Origin: Terriglobales bacterium
GTDB taxonomy: Bacteria > Acidobacteriota > Terriglobia > Terriglobales > Acidobacteriaceae
DNA: 56,235 nucleotides
Assembly (NCBI GenBank): GCA_025451215.1
Contig: JANWKU010000058.1
Coordinates: 1-56,235, forward strand
Direction of reading: 5' to 3'
Numbering within the stretch: position 1 is the stretch's first letter; each line of letters opens with the position of its first letter. Below the pieces are notes generated by a model. That model was not told the DNA's origin, did not search any database, and worked only from the letters and a program-made list of their open reading frames with translations. Positions 35,405 through 44,175 of this stretch are shown here, in pieces. The translations under genes were made by a program, and so were the position numbers.

Positions 35405-36433
35405 TTAATTCCTCACGCCTTCAATATTCAGCTTAATGCGGTAAATACTCGTGCTGGCCGTGATGTAGAGGGTCTTGCCGTCTTTATCACCCCACGCGAC
35501 ATTGCTTACCTGCTCAGGGACCTTGATCGTTCCCACGTGCTTGCCCGCCGGAGAAATAATCCACACGCCGCCCGGCCCTGAACCGTACAAGTCTCCGCTT
35601 TTATCCACGCGTATGCCGTCGGGAGAGCCTGGAGCTTTATCTCCGGACGCATCGCAAAAAACAGAGCCGTCAGAAACGGAACCATCCGGATGCACCCGGT
35701 AGCGCATCCAGTGCTTGGTGACGGTATCAGATACGTATAAGTATTTCTCGTCCGGGGAAAAAACAATTCCGTTGGGCCGGGAGAGGTCTTTAATGATTAA
35801 CTGCAATTTGTCGCGGTTCGGCGGCGCTCCCGCTTTCTGTTGACGCGCATTCGGAATGCGGTACACGCCATTCACATTCAGTTCCTTTAACGGATCTTTG
35901 TCCCCCTGCGTAGGCAGACCATAGGGAGGATCGGTGAAGTACAACGAACCGTCAGATTTGTACACCAGGTCATTCGGACTGTTCAACTTCTTGCCCTGAT
36001 AGGAATCGGCAAGCACCGTAATTTGGCCTTTGGGGTCAAGCGTTTCTAATCGCCAAATATTTCGGCGCGCGTGTCCCGCGATGGTGACTCGCCCACTGCT
36101 GTCGAGGGTCATTCCGTTGGAACCCGGCTCGGGGCCTTTATACGGCTCGGCACCCGTAAATCCGCTGGGATGAATAAAGACGGACGAGCCTTTTGCCGGG
36201 ATCCATTGGTCAATGTTGTTAGCGGGAATCTCCGCAAACAGAAGGGTGCTCTCTCGCGTCCAGACCGGGCCTTCCACCCATTTGTTAAAACCAGTGGCCA
36301 CGCGCTCGAGCTTGGCCTTTGCGGGAACAATCTGATCGAGCGACGGATCGAGCCTCTGGATTTCCTGGGAAAAGACCGGGACGGCAAGCGTTACTAAGAC
36401 AAGAAGCAACAGAAAACGGCGCAGGAATTTCAT
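35405..36433 (-). CDS. SMP-30/gluconolactonase family exported protein
   Basis: The 342-residue protein starts at the ATG at 36433 and has a signal peptide (RRFLLLLVLVTLAVPVFSQ). The six-bladed propeller of the SMP-30/gluconolactonase/LRE family is indicated by EGPVWTRESTLLFAEI, NGMTLDSSGRV, LNSPNDLVYKSDGSLYFTDPPYG, PNGIVFSPDEKYLYVSD and PDGIRVDKSGDLYGSG. Metal ligands fit the usual Glu, Asn and Asp positions. Hydrolysis of a sugar lactone is likely. TACAAT ends 7 nt before the ATG. Confidence 0.87.
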   Translation of the reverse strand: MKFLRRFLLLLVLVTLAVPVFSQEIQRLDPSLDQIVPAKAKLERVATGFNKWVEGPVWTRESTLLFAEIPANNIDQWIPAKGSSVFIHPSGFTGAEPYKGPEPGSNGMTLDSSGRVTIAGHARRNIWRLETLDPKGQITVLADSYQGKKLNSPNDLVYKSDGSLYFTDPPYGLPTQGDKDPLKELNVNGVYRIPNARQQKAGAPPNRDKLQLIIKDLSRPNGIVFSPDEKYLYVSDTVTKHWMRYRVHPDGSVSDGSVFCDASGDKAPGSPDGIRVDKSGDLYGSGPGGVWIISPAGKHVGTIKVPEQVSNVAWGDKDGKTLYITASTSIYRIKLNIEGVRN

Positions 36434-36440
36434 GCGAGGA

Positions 36441-36446
36441 ATTGTA
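36441..36446 (-). promoter_or_regulatory. Probable -10 element of the SMP-30 gene (leaderless)
   Basis: TACAAT on the minus strand ends 7 nt before the ATG at 36433; no Shine-Dalgarno is present. Confidence 0.4.
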
Positions 36447-36554
36447 CTCCAAACATTGTCCGAATCTATGGGGAAGCCGCAATTCGGGATTGAAATTTTC
36501 ATTCGACTCTATCTAACATTCATCAACTGTCCCGCAGAGTACCTCTCAAAGAAA

Positions 36555-36707
36555 ATGTCATCCCGACGTTGAGCGAAGCGAAGACGGAGGGACCTTACGA
36601 CTGCGAAGGCCGGCAATGCCGCCGACAGAACTGTAATCCTGGCAGCAGCAGGATAGGTTTCAAGCCGTCGTAAGGTCCCTCACAGCTAAAGCCGTTCGGG
36701 ATGACAT
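36555..36707. repeat. 153 bp palindromic intergenic element
   Basis: The outer ends are perfect 12 bp inverted repeats (ATGTCATCCCGA at 36555-36566, TCGGGATGACAT at 36696-36707). A second perfect 14 bp pair lies inside (AGGGACCTTACGAC at 36588-36601, GTCGTAAGGTCCCT at 36667-36680). The whole can fold into one large cruciform. The TCATCCCGA...GCGAAGCGAAG core looks like a class of dispersed bacterial intergenic repeats. It has no coding capacity and fills most of the gap between the SMP-30 and nfo genes. Confidence 0.8.
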
Positions 36708-36796
36708 GAGTTTGGATTTGCATCAAAAATCGGCAGCCGCTTCATCCTCAAGCTTCATTAACAAGACAGATCATCTCGACGGTTTCGATCCGCAGG

Positions 36797-37765
36797 TCAC
36801 GCGGGGCGGCCGTTTCCGCTCGGTTCTACCAGGGATTTCAAAGTCTCTACATTTCGGCGGTCGTCGCCGGGTTGATCAATAGGAGTTTCCGCAATAAAGG
36901 CTGCATGAGCCAGGCGAGGATCGTTCAACAACCAGCGGAATGGTTCCAAGCCGATTGTCCCCTTGCCGATTTGTTGATGGCGATCAAGCCGGGAACCTCG
37001 CGCGGCCTTGGCATCATTGCAGTGCCAGACGCGAACTTCTTTGAGTCCAATTGTGGCGTCAAGCTGTGCCAACGTTTCCTTCATACCGGCCTCGCTCACT
37101 ATGTCGTATCCCGCTACGTGCGTATGGCAGGTATCAATACAAGATCCAATAGGAACCAGACCACGAAGATGCTCCAGCACTTCGGCAACCTGCTCGAAAG
37201 TGCCGCCCAGGGAGTATTCCGCTCCGGCGGTATTTTCAATCAGGATGGTCAGACCGCCCTTTTCAAGATCAAGCGCTTGCGTAGCGGCGCGAATTGCCGC
37301 AGCCGTGCGCAATAATCCCTGCTCCCGGTCCGCGCCGCGGAAAGACCCCGGATGTAAAACCAGATAGGCGGCGCACAGAGCAAGCGCCCGTTCTACTTCC
37401 CCACGAAACGCTTCAATGGATTTCTTAAGAAACGACTCCGTGGTACCGGCTAGATTGACCAGATAATTGGTATGTATCACCAGAGGGTTAAGGTCATATT
37501 TCTTCCGCAAGAGCAGCATTTCATCGCAATGCGACTTTTTCAATTCGTAGGGGGCCCACTGGCGAGGGCTTGAAGAAAAAATCTGCAGCGTATTGCATCC
37601 CAGCCGATAAGCGCGCTCGGCGGCATTCTGCGCACCTCCGGAACTCGACGTATGAATGCCGATGCGGCGTGAAGTAAGCTTGGGCGGCTCTGTTGGCGCG
37701 GGAAGACTCAGGATGTCCTGCTCCTGAGCAATGGAACGCTTTTTCGAGAAAAATTTTCGCGGCAT
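36797..37765 (-). CDS. nfo: Deoxyribonuclease IV (endonuclease IV)
   Basis: Nfo cuts DNA at abasic sites in base-excision repair. The 322-residue product has the TIM-barrel motifs RIGIHTSSSGG, LVIHTNYLVNLAG, YLVLHPGSF, ILIENTAG, IDTCHTHVAGYD, VWHCNDAK, DRHQQIGKG and FIAETP, covering the usual trinuclear zinc ligands. About 32 residues precede the barrel (lysine-rich MPRKFFSKKRS), more than the standard 280-residue enzyme. A TAAAAT hexamer on the minus strand ends 8 nt before the ATG. Confidence 0.93.
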   Translation of the reverse strand: MPRKFFSKKRSIAQEQDILSLPAPTEPPKLTSRRIGIHTSSSGGAQNAAERAYRLGCNTLQIFSSSPRQWAPYELKKSHCDEMLLLRKKYDLNPLVIHTNYLVNLAGTTESFLKKSIEAFRGEVERALALCAAYLVLHPGSFRGADREQGLLRTAAAIRAATQALDLEKGGLTILIENTAGAEYSLGGTFEQVAEVLEHLRGLVPIGSCIDTCHTHVAGYDIVSEAGMKETLAQLDATIGLKEVRVWHCNDAKAARGSRLDRHQQIGKGTIGLEPFRWLLNDPRLAHAAFIAETPIDQPGDDRRNVETLKSLVEPSGNGRPA

Positions 37766-37773
37766 GCTGAGTA

Positions 37774-37779
37774 ATTTTA
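37774..37779 (-). promoter_or_regulatory. Probable -10 element of nfo (leaderless)
   Basis: TAAAAT on the minus strand ends 8 nt before the nfo ATG and no ribosome binding site is present. Confidence 0.4.
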
Positions 37780-37824
37780 AAGGAACGTCGCATTGGACCT
37801 TCTGCGCCGCAAGAAAACAAAAAA

Positions 37825-39059
37825 CTATTTCTTTGAATAAATGATCTTGCCTGCGCGGATCGTATAGCGAACATCGGCGAGCGCCGTAATGTCGCGTTCC
37901 GGATCACGGTTCAATACGACAAGATCGGCATCCATTCTTTTCGCGATACGTCCGCTATGTTTGGAATATCCGAAGCGTTGTGCGGGATTCGTGGTGAGTG
38001 CCGCTAAAATCTTTGGGAAATTCATGCCTGCGCGGGACATCAAGGCGAATTCTTCAGTTGTGTCGTAATGCTGGATGTAGCCAATGTCGGGGCCAAACAG
38101 AACTTGGCCCCCGGCCTGCCAGAAAGTTCGCAGTTGGTCCACGGCTTTGCGTTTCCATTGTTCGGCATCATCGGGTGCAGCATGCCCCTTCAATTCTTCA
38201 TCCCAAAGAGTGAGCGTTGGCGTAAGAGCCGTGTGCGTTGACGTCATCTGCTGCACGAGAGATGAACTCCATGGGCTGCCGTTCGGGGTGGTATGCGCCA
38301 AAATATCGACGCCGCTCTTGAGCGCTACCTCAATTCCATCGTCGTTTGCTACATGAGCAAAAACTGGTTTGTGCGCGGCATGGGCCTCGCTGACTATGGC
38401 TTGCGCCAATTCCAGAGGCATGGTCAGGGTGCTATTCCGTTCGACAGAATTGGCGAAAATTTTGATGCCATCAGCGCCATCTGCAATCTGCTGACGTACC
38501 CGCTGCTTTGCTTCTGGAATGGATTCGACCTCCGGCATATGAATATGATTTTGTTCAAGGTAGGCTTTTATATAAAAAGGCGTCCCCCTTTCTCCCAAAA
38601 AGGTTCGCCGACGGTAAAAATTCTCGGCCCATGTATTTCGCCGCTTTCGATCCGGCGGCGAATCAGGGTTGTGTTTTGCAGCACGGATGCAAGGTCAAAA
38701 ACCGTGGTGAAACCCCACTTGGTAAACATTTCTTGAAGTTGCATATCAATTTGCTCTGCCGATGAGTTTTCGGCTTGAAGCAACGGCGGCGGGAGAATAT
38801 GCACGTGGCTGTTCCAGAAGCCAGCAGTTACAAACAGGCCTTTGCAATCGATTACGTCCGCATGGCGAGGGATTTTGACCGTCTTGGTGGGGCCTACAGC
38901 AGCGATTTTCCCATCATGAAGGACGATGGAGCCATTTTCGATGGGAGGCTCCAAGGGAGCCGTATAGATTTTTGCCCCGACCAGGGCGAGATCGGTAGCA
39001 CTGCCTAAACTGCTCATAACACACAACAGAATCAGTAGAAAAATGACTCGAATTCGCAT
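37825..39059 (-). pseudogene. Exported amidohydrolase interrupted by a -1 frameshift
   Basis: Two overlapping minus-strand frames together make one amidohydrolase of about 410 residues. The first (39059 to 38568) has a signal peptide (VIFLLILLCVMSSLGSA), the start of the metal-dependent hydrolase fold (LVGAKIYT, GSIVLHDGKIAAVG) and the metal motif GFWNSHVHI. The second (38598 to 37825) continues with GIKIFANSVE, PVFAHVAND, DILAHTT, QVLFGPDIGY and NPAQRFGY...DADLVVLNRDP. At 38584-38591 the minus strand reads AAAGGGGG; a one-base slip there gives EKGGTPFYIKA, joining the frames. This is either a recent one-base loss, an assembly error, or programmed slippage. Confidence 0.75.
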
Positions 39060-39226
39060 GATGTGGGGATACGCAACCCGGTAAAGAGTTGTTCGGGATT
39101 TTTTCCTTTAAGTTCTTTTTAAAGAGTTCCTTGCGGATACATCCTTGCCAATACCGCTAAATTCTGCAAAAATAATGGTTTGTCTCAGCCCTCCCGGACT
39201 TTTCCGGAATAAAGGATCATACTACT

Positions 39227-39484
39227 GTGTTAACTATTCGTCTGGCGCGCATGGGTGCGCGCAAAAAGCCGCATTATCGAGTCGTGGTGATTGAAAAAGC
39301 GCGGGCGCGCAATAGCCGTTCCGTGGAAGTCGTGGGCACTTATAACCCCCGTACTAATCCAGCCAGCGTGGAACTAAAGCGCGAACGGATTGATTATTGG
39401 GTGTCGAAAGGCGCGCAGCTTTCCGACCGGGTCAGCAAACTGGTGTCGAAACCAGCTGCCCCCAAGGCCGAGCCTGCTGCCTGA
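39227..39484 (+). CDS. rpsP: 30S ribosomal protein S16
   Basis: The 85-residue protein starts at GTG (LTIRLARMGARKKPHYRVVV), with AAGGA about 10 nt upstream. Hallmarks are SVEVVGTYNPRT and ERIDYWVSKGAQLSDRV. A short Ala/Pro/Lys tail ends it. It heads the operon with the KH protein, rimM, trmD and rplS. Confidence 0.96.
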   Translation: MLTIRLARMGARKKPHYRVVVIEKARARNSRSVEVVGTYNPRTNPASVELKRERIDYWVSKGAQLSDRVSKLVSKPAAPKAEPAA

Positions 39485-39543
39485 TTTTCCGCCGCGCGAA
39501 CTTCACAGTCACTTACCATCAACATTAGGAAGCCATCTTCATC

Positions 39544-39795
39544 ATGACCGAACAAAACAGTGACGTGCGTGGATTAATCGAACTGATTGCCAAGTCTCTG
39601 GTGGACAAGCCGGAGGAAGTTTACGTGGACGAAGTTCCCGAAGACGGCGAAATTGTCCTGGAACTCGAAGTCGCCGAAGAGGAAAATGGCAAGATTATCG
39701 GCCGCCACGGGCGCACCGTAAAAGCCATGCGAACGCTGGTGCATGCGGTCGGATTCCGCCAGCACAAGCGCTACGCGCTGGAGATTTTGGAATAA
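39544..39795 (+). CDS. khpA: KH domain RNA-binding protein (KhpA/YlqC)
   Basis: The 83-residue protein has a single KH domain with the GRHGRT loop (GKIIGRHGRTVKAMRTLVHAV), matching the KhpA/YlqC family encoded between rpsP and rimM in many bacteria. It binds RNA and helps control cell elongation and translation in Gram-positives; here it is probably a general RNA chaperone. An acidic N-terminal half (KPEEVYVDEVPEDGEIVLELEV) is normal. Confidence 0.92.
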   Translation: MTEQNSDVRGLIELIAKSLVDKPEEVYVDEVPEDGEIVLELEVAEEENGKIIGRHGRTVKAMRTLVHAVGFRQHKRYALEILE

Positions 39796-39821
39796 GTGAT
39801 TCGCTGAGCAGCGATGAGTTT

Positions 39822-40370
39822 GTGACCCTTGCGCGTGTCGTCAAAACGCAAGGCCGTCGCGGCGAAGTGGCAGTGGAAGTCCACACGGATGTTCCTGAGC
39901 GGTTTGCTCCCGGATTGAAGCTGTTGGCGCTGCCGGAACAAGGTCCGCGGCGGGAATTGCTGGTTGAAGAATTTTGGCCGCACAAAGATTGGTTGATCCT
40001 GAAATTTGCCGGGGTTGACTCAATTTCAGAGGCAGAGACGCTGCTTCGCTGTGAGTTGCAGGTCCCGAGCAGTGAGCGCGGTAAGCTGAGAGAAGGCTGG
40101 ACGTTCACAAGCGACCTGATAGGTTGCGTAGTGCACGACAGTGATCGCGAAATAGGACAGGTGAAAGACGTCCATTTTGGGGCCGGTGAAGCGCCTCTGT
40201 TGGTTGTCACGGCGCAGTCGAAGGAATATGAGATCCCTTACGCTGAAGCTTATTTACAAAGCGTCGATCTCGAGAAGAAGCGGATCGTGATGACCCTTCC
40301 GGAAGGCTTGCTGGAAGTGAACGCGCCGCTGAAGCACGAAGAGAAGAATCAAGAAAAGCGGAAGCGCTGA
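39822..40370 (+). CDS. rimM: Ribosome maturation factor RimM
   Basis: RimM binds S19 and helps assemble the 30S head. The 182-residue product starts at GTG, 26 bp after khpA, and shows LARVVKTQGRRGEVAVEVHTDVPERF, the DWLILKFAGVDSISEAETLLRCEL segment and a PRC-barrel (DLIGCVVHDSDREIGQVKDV, PYAEAYL). The start is uncertain because the frame is open further upstream as LSSDEF without a better codon. The next gene begins 13 bp after the stop codon. Confidence 0.93.
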   Translation: MTLARVVKTQGRRGEVAVEVHTDVPERFAPGLKLLALPEQGPRRELLVEEFWPHKDWLILKFAGVDSISEAETLLRCELQVPSSERGKLREGWTFTSDLIGCVVHDSDREIGQVKDVHFGAGEAPLLVVTAQSKEYEIPYAEAYLQSVDLEKKRIVMTLPEGLLEVNAPLKHEEKNQEKRKR

Positions 40371-40383
40371 GAGTGCTTCAAGA

Positions 40384-41184
40384 ATGAAGATCGAGATAGT
40401 CACGATCTTTCCCGGCTTTTTCAGCGGCCCACTGGACTTTGGCATTACGCGGCGGGCGCGGGAAGCTGGACTGGTGGAAATTAGCATCCACGATTTGCGG
40501 GAATTTACCCGTGACAAGCACCGTACCGTGGATGACCGCCCATTTGGCGGCGGCGAAGGCATGGTCCTTAAGCCGGAACCGATCTTTGAATGTATTGAAA
40601 AGCTGAATATCGCGCCTCGTGAAGAACGCGCGCCAGCTAAGCAAAGCGTGATTTTGCTATCCGCGCAAGGGCGGCGATTCAGTCAAAGCGTCGCCACAGA
40701 ACTGGCTGGCCTGGAGCAAATTGCCCTGATCTGTGGACGCTACGAAGGCGTGGACGAGCGAGTCAGCATGCACCTGGCAGACCGTGAGCTCTCCATCGGC
40801 GACTATGTTTTAAGCGGTGGTGAGATGGGGGCCGCAGTCATCGTGGAGGCCGTTACGCGGTTAATTCCGGGAGCGGTGGGCAACGAAGCTTCGACCCGCC
40901 AGGAATCATTCACAGCGCATCCGGAGCTTGTGGGCGACGGCCCCAGTTCAACGTGCGTCTCTGGTGGCTTACTGGATTATCCGCATTTCACCAGACCGGC
41001 GGACTTTCGCGGCATGGACGTACCTGAGGTTTTAATTCAGGGCAACCATGAAGAAATTCGCCGCTGGCGGCGGCGCACGGCGCTTGAAAAGACATTGCGC
41101 AATCGTCCGGACCTGCTGGATCGGACATTGCTCAGCAAGGAAGACGAGAAAGTGGTCGCAGAAATCATGGACCACCAGCACTAA
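40384..41184 (+). CDS. trmD: tRNA (guanine-N1)-methyltransferase
   Basis: TrmD methylates G37 of tRNAs to prevent frameshifting. The 266-residue product starts MKIEIVTIFPGFF and contains DDRPFGGGEGMVLKPEP, LICGRYEGVDERV, and the trefoil-knot SAM site IGDYVLSGGE. The C-terminal domain (WRRRTALEKTLRNRPDLL) is intact. It is in its usual place after rimM and before rplS. Confidence 0.96.
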   Translation: MKIEIVTIFPGFFSGPLDFGITRRAREAGLVEISIHDLREFTRDKHRTVDDRPFGGGEGMVLKPEPIFECIEKLNIAPREERAPAKQSVILLSAQGRRFSQSVATELAGLEQIALICGRYEGVDERVSMHLADRELSIGDYVLSGGEMGAAVIVEAVTRLIPGAVGNEASTRQESFTAHPELVGDGPSSTCVSGGLLDYPHFTRPADFRGMDVPEVLIQGNHEEIRRWRRRTALEKTLRNRPDLLDRTLLSKEDEKVVAEIMDHQH

Positions 41185-41215
41185 ACGCTAAAAGATTAGA
41201 AAAAAGGAACTACTT

Positions 41216-41602
41216 ATGACCAACCTGATTATTGAAAAGCTATTGGCTAAGACCAAGCGTACCGACCTCCCTGAGTTTGTCCCCGGCGACACAGTCCGCG
41301 TGCAGGTAAAAATCAAAGAAGGCGAAAAAGAGCGCCTCCAGGCATTTGAAGGCGTGGTCATCGCGCGCAATCGCGGGCCGCAGGCCAGCTTCACCGTTCG
41401 TAAAATCAGCTTCGGCCAGGGCGTCGAGCGCATTTTCCCCATGAACTCCAAGGTCATTGACAAGGTGGACGTGGTGCGCTCCTCCAAGGTCCGTCGCGCC
41501 AAGCTTTATTATTTGCGCGCACTCAAAGGCAAAGCTGCCCGTCTGAAGGATGTGGATCGCGAGCACGCCGCTCCCGTGGAAGCAGCCGTCGCATCGAAAT
41601 AG
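41216..41602 (+). CDS. rplS: 50S ribosomal protein L19
   Basis: The 128-residue protein has the family signature [20 protein letters not shown] and [14 protein letters not shown], then [26 protein letters not shown] precedes the ATG by about 9 nt. It ends the ribosomal operon and is followed by a strong terminator. Confidence 0.96.
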   Translation: MTNLIIEKLLAKTKRTDLPEFVPGDTVRVQVKIKEGEKERLQAFEGVVIARNRGPQASFTVRKISFGQGVERIFPMNSKVIDKVDVVRSSKVRRAKLYYLRALKGKAARLKDVDREHAAPVEAAVASK

Positions 41603-41622
41603 CGGCTTGAGCCGCTCGAAAC

Positions 41623-41653
41623 AGACCCTCGCCCAGCGAGGGTCTTTCTGTTT
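41623..41653 (+). terminator. Intrinsic terminator after rplS
   Basis: AGACCCTCGC (41623-41632), CCA loop and GCGAGGGTCT (41636-41645) form a perfect 10 bp stem followed by TTCTGTTT. It ends the rpsP-rplS operon. Confidence 0.85.
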
Positions 41654-41666
41654 AAGAGTCTTCCGT

Positions 41667-42410
41667 TTACATGTCGAGCTGGAAAGCTTGTTCGAATTGC
41701 TGCTCTGTCAGCTTCTTGAGCAGGAATTGCAAAACTTGCCGATCACCCTTGCGGATCTCTGAAAATTCCAACCCCATGCCATGACGAGGCACCTTGTGCC
41801 GGACAGCAGCCCCAACCGTGACGTCGTACTGCGCCACTTGAAGAGTTAGCCTCATTTTCGCTCCGGCTGGCAAAGGATCATTCGTGGTAAGCAGGCATCC
41901 TGTTTCCGAAAGGTTTTTGATGCTGGCCTGTGGCATATTCATGTGCTGAAAATCCACGCGGCCCTGGATCTCAAAACGTGGCGCTGAGCGCCGGGTTTGC
42001 TCGGTCGCGACCGACCATTGCGAAGGCCTGTGGGTCTGCAATGAATCGAAAACTTCGTCCATATCTTGAAGTTCTGACTCCCACATGGTCCTGTCCATTT
42101 CTACTCCCTGAATGCCAACCTGGCCATGCAGGGGTGAATTGGGTTCGCCCACCCAGATCACGCGGCAGAAAAATTTCCCCATGCGCCCGCGTTCAACGGC
42201 AATGATTTCTCCAGCCTTGGGATCGCGCAAACCGGTGACTCTGGCGCCTAGCGGCGAGATGTCGTAGGTGCAAGCCATCGCGAGGTGGGGCCGGTTATCG
42301 TTGTCCCACTGCGTTATGCGGACCGGCAAGGCGATGTGGATGCGCTTATTTTCGCGCTCGGGCTGGTTACTGACTTCTTCCAACGTGTTCTCCCCGAAAT
42401 TCCACGCCAT
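41667..42410 (-). CDS. Tandem PilZ domain protein
   Basis: The 247-residue protein has two PilZ-like beta-barrel domains. The first (about 20-110) begins KRIHIALPVRI and has DISPLGARV (DxSxxG) but no standard RxxxR. The second (about 140-245) has RSAPRF (RxxxR) and NLSETGCLL (NxSxxG), so it should bind cyclic di-GMP. It probably acts as a cyclic di-GMP receptor; its partner is unknown. It is convergent with rplS and divergent from rnhB. Confidence 0.8.
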   Translation of the reverse strand: MAWNFGENTLEEVSNQPERENKRIHIALPVRITQWDNDNRPHLAMACTYDISPLGARVTGLRDPKAGEIIAVERGRMGKFFCRVIWVGEPNSPLHGQVGIQGVEMDRTMWESELQDMDEVFDSLQTHRPSQWSVATEQTRRSAPRFEIQGRVDFQHMNMPQASIKNLSETGCLLTTNDPLPAGAKMRLTLQVAQYDVTVGAAVRHKVPRHGMGLEFSEIRKGDRQVLQFLLKKLTEQQFEQAFQLDM

Positions 42411-42560
42411 ACAGGAAATTCTTCATTCCGAAAGTAACAAGCGCTCTAAGGGAGGGTCAATTTACGTGGGTAATTCTTTCTAGGTTACTGATGGGTAGTT
42501 GCGTATTTGGCGGAAAAGTGCAGTTTTCCTACTTGCTTCACAGGGTTTCCGTCAGCGAAG

Positions 42561-43370
42561 ATGGCCATATCTCTCGTCGTGCCTGCAAAATCTAAATCCG
42601 CCACGGGAAAAACCCTTTCTGCATCCGCCGCGAAACTGCGTTTGCTCAAGCGCTTGCGCTGTACTTTGAAATATGAAAAGCAGGCGTGGGCGGCGGGCGC
42701 GCTATTAATCGCTGGAGTGGACGAAGTAGGCCGCGGGTCGCTATTCGGCCCGGTCGTCGCCGGGGCGGTGATTCTCGATCCCAGCTATCGCATTCGCGGC
42801 TTGCGCGATTCAAAATTGCTGCCCGCGGAAAGGCGCGAAATCCTTGCCGAGCGGATCAAAGAACATGCAATTTGCTGGGCGGTCGCGGCCATTGACGCGG
42901 CGCGCATTGACCAGATCAACATCTACCAGGCGTCTCGCGTAGCCATGCGCGACGCTGTCATGCAACTGCAACCCATGCCTGACCACTTGCTAATTGATGC
43001 CGTAAAACTCGACTGCGCGATAAAACAAAAAGCCATCATTCACGGCGATGCGCTTTCCGCCTCCATCGCCGCGGCGTCCATTCTGGCCAAAGTTGCGCGC
43101 GATAAAATGGTCAGCGAGTGGGACAGCGTCTTCCCTATGTACGGATTAGCTTCGCACAAAGGCTACAGCACGCCTCGCCATCTCGCGGCTCTGCGTGAGC
43201 ATGGGCCTTCGCCTTTGCATCGGCAATCTTTCGCTCCAGTATGGAACGCGCCGGTGCCGCAGGAAGTCCTCGAGTTCATGCTGGAAGAAACAATCGAAAC
43301 GGCTGCGGATGATATGGCTGATGCAGACCTTGCGGATGAAACAATCTCTTTGAGTCACTCCGCGGACTAA
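42561..43370 (+). CDS. rnhB: Ribonuclease HII
   Basis: RNase HII cuts the RNA strand of RNA-DNA hybrids and removes single ribonucleotides. The product is 269 residues from the ATG at 42561 (a TTG at 42507 is less likely). It has IAGVDEVGRGSLFGPVVAGAVIL with the catalytic Asp-Glu, LRDSKLLPAERREIL, DHLLIDAVKLD, and ASILAKVARDKMV with GYSTPRHLAAL. An N-terminal basic extension of about 45 residues (LRLLKRLRCTLKYE) and an acidic C-terminal tail are extra to the core. Confidence 0.93.
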   Translation: MAISLVVPAKSKSATGKTLSASAAKLRLLKRLRCTLKYEKQAWAAGALLIAGVDEVGRGSLFGPVVAGAVILDPSYRIRGLRDSKLLPAERREILAERIKEHAICWAVAAIDAARIDQINIYQASRVAMRDAVMQLQPMPDHLLIDAVKLDCAIKQKAIIHGDALSASIAAASILAKVARDKMVSEWDSVFPMYGLASHKGYSTPRHLAALREHGPSPLHRQSFAPVWNAPVPQEVLEFMLEETIETAADDMADADLADETISLSHSAD

Positions 43371-43378
43371 CCCAAAGA

Positions 43379-44116
43379 ATGATTGACGCGACAATCCTGT
43401 TCCTCCTTCTAATCGTATTCCTCGCCACTCTGGTGCGCTCTACATTCGGATTTGGTGAAGGGCTTGTCGCGCTTCCAATGCTGGCCCTGATAATGCCCAT
43501 CAAAATCGCCGCGCCGGTCGTAGTGCTTCTTTCCATCACAATCGCTGCAGTGGTTGTCGCGCAAGACTGGAACAAGATCCACCTGAGCAGCGCGAGTTGG
43601 CTATTGGCTCCAACTTTCGTCGGCATTCCTTTGGGAGTCGTTCTCCTGGCGAGCCGGCACCAGAATTTTGTGAAGGCTGCGCTGGCCGTGGTCATCATGT
43701 TGTTTTCGGGATATTTTCTCATCAGCAAAAATCTCCCTGAATTGCGCAGGGACAGCCGTATCTGGCTCTTAAGTTGCGGCTTTTTTGCCGGAGTGCTCGG
43801 AGGCGCATATGGATTGAATGGCCCGCCTCTGGTGGTTTACGGCAGCTTGCGCCGATGGACGCCCCAACACTTTCGCGCCACCCTGCAGGGATATTTTCTC
43901 CCCGCGAGCATTGTGGGCATGATGGGATATTATTTTGCGGGATTGTGGGTGCACGCGGTTACGCGCTACTACCTGATTTCACTGTGCGTCGCCCTTCCTA
44001 CGATCTTTCTCGGAAGATTTGTAAATCGCAGGTTAAGCGGAGATGCGTTTTTGAAAGCTGTTTACGGCGGGTTGGTTTGCGTGGGGATAATTCTGCTCGC
44101 AGAAGCACTCCGCTAG
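43379..44116 (+). CDS. TauE/SafE (sulfite exporter-like) membrane protein
   Basis: The 245-residue protein has about seven or eight membrane helices and the two repeated TauE/SafE halves: STFGFGEGLVALPMLAL near residue 22 and GFFAGVLGGAYGLNGPPLVVYG near residue 138. The family exports small anions such as sulfite, sulfoacetate or related compounds; the substrate is not clear. It starts 8 bp after rnhB and may be read from the same transcript. Confidence 0.82.
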   Translation: MIDATILFLLLIVFLATLVRSTFGFGEGLVALPMLALIMPIKIAAPVVVLLSITIAAVVVAQDWNKIHLSSASWLLAPTFVGIPLGVVLLASRHQNFVKAALAVVIMLFSGYFLISKNLPELRRDSRIWLLSCGFFAGVLGGAYGLNGPPLVVYGSLRRWTPQHFRATLQGYFLPASIVGMMGYYFAGLWVHAVTRYYLISLCVALPTIFLGRFVNRRLSGDAFLKAVYGGLVCVGIILLAEALR

Positions 44117-44163
44117 GCATCGCGTTGCAATCCGCGCGTAAGTCTCGTTTCCCTTAAGTTCGT

Positions 44164-44169
44164 TACAAT
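44164..44169 (+). promoter_or_regulatory. Probable -10 element of the PIG-L gene (leaderless)
   Basis: TACAAT ends 6 nt before the ATG at 44176, and there is no Shine-Dalgarno. No strong -35 box is seen. Confidence 0.4.
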
Positions 44170-44175
44170 AACTCC

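Noticed and set aside
39145-39176. Possible promoter TTGCCA with AATAAT upstream of rpsP
   Set aside because: The 20 nt spacing is too long for a standard promoter and a 17 nt spacing leaves a poor -10, so no confident promoter can be named.
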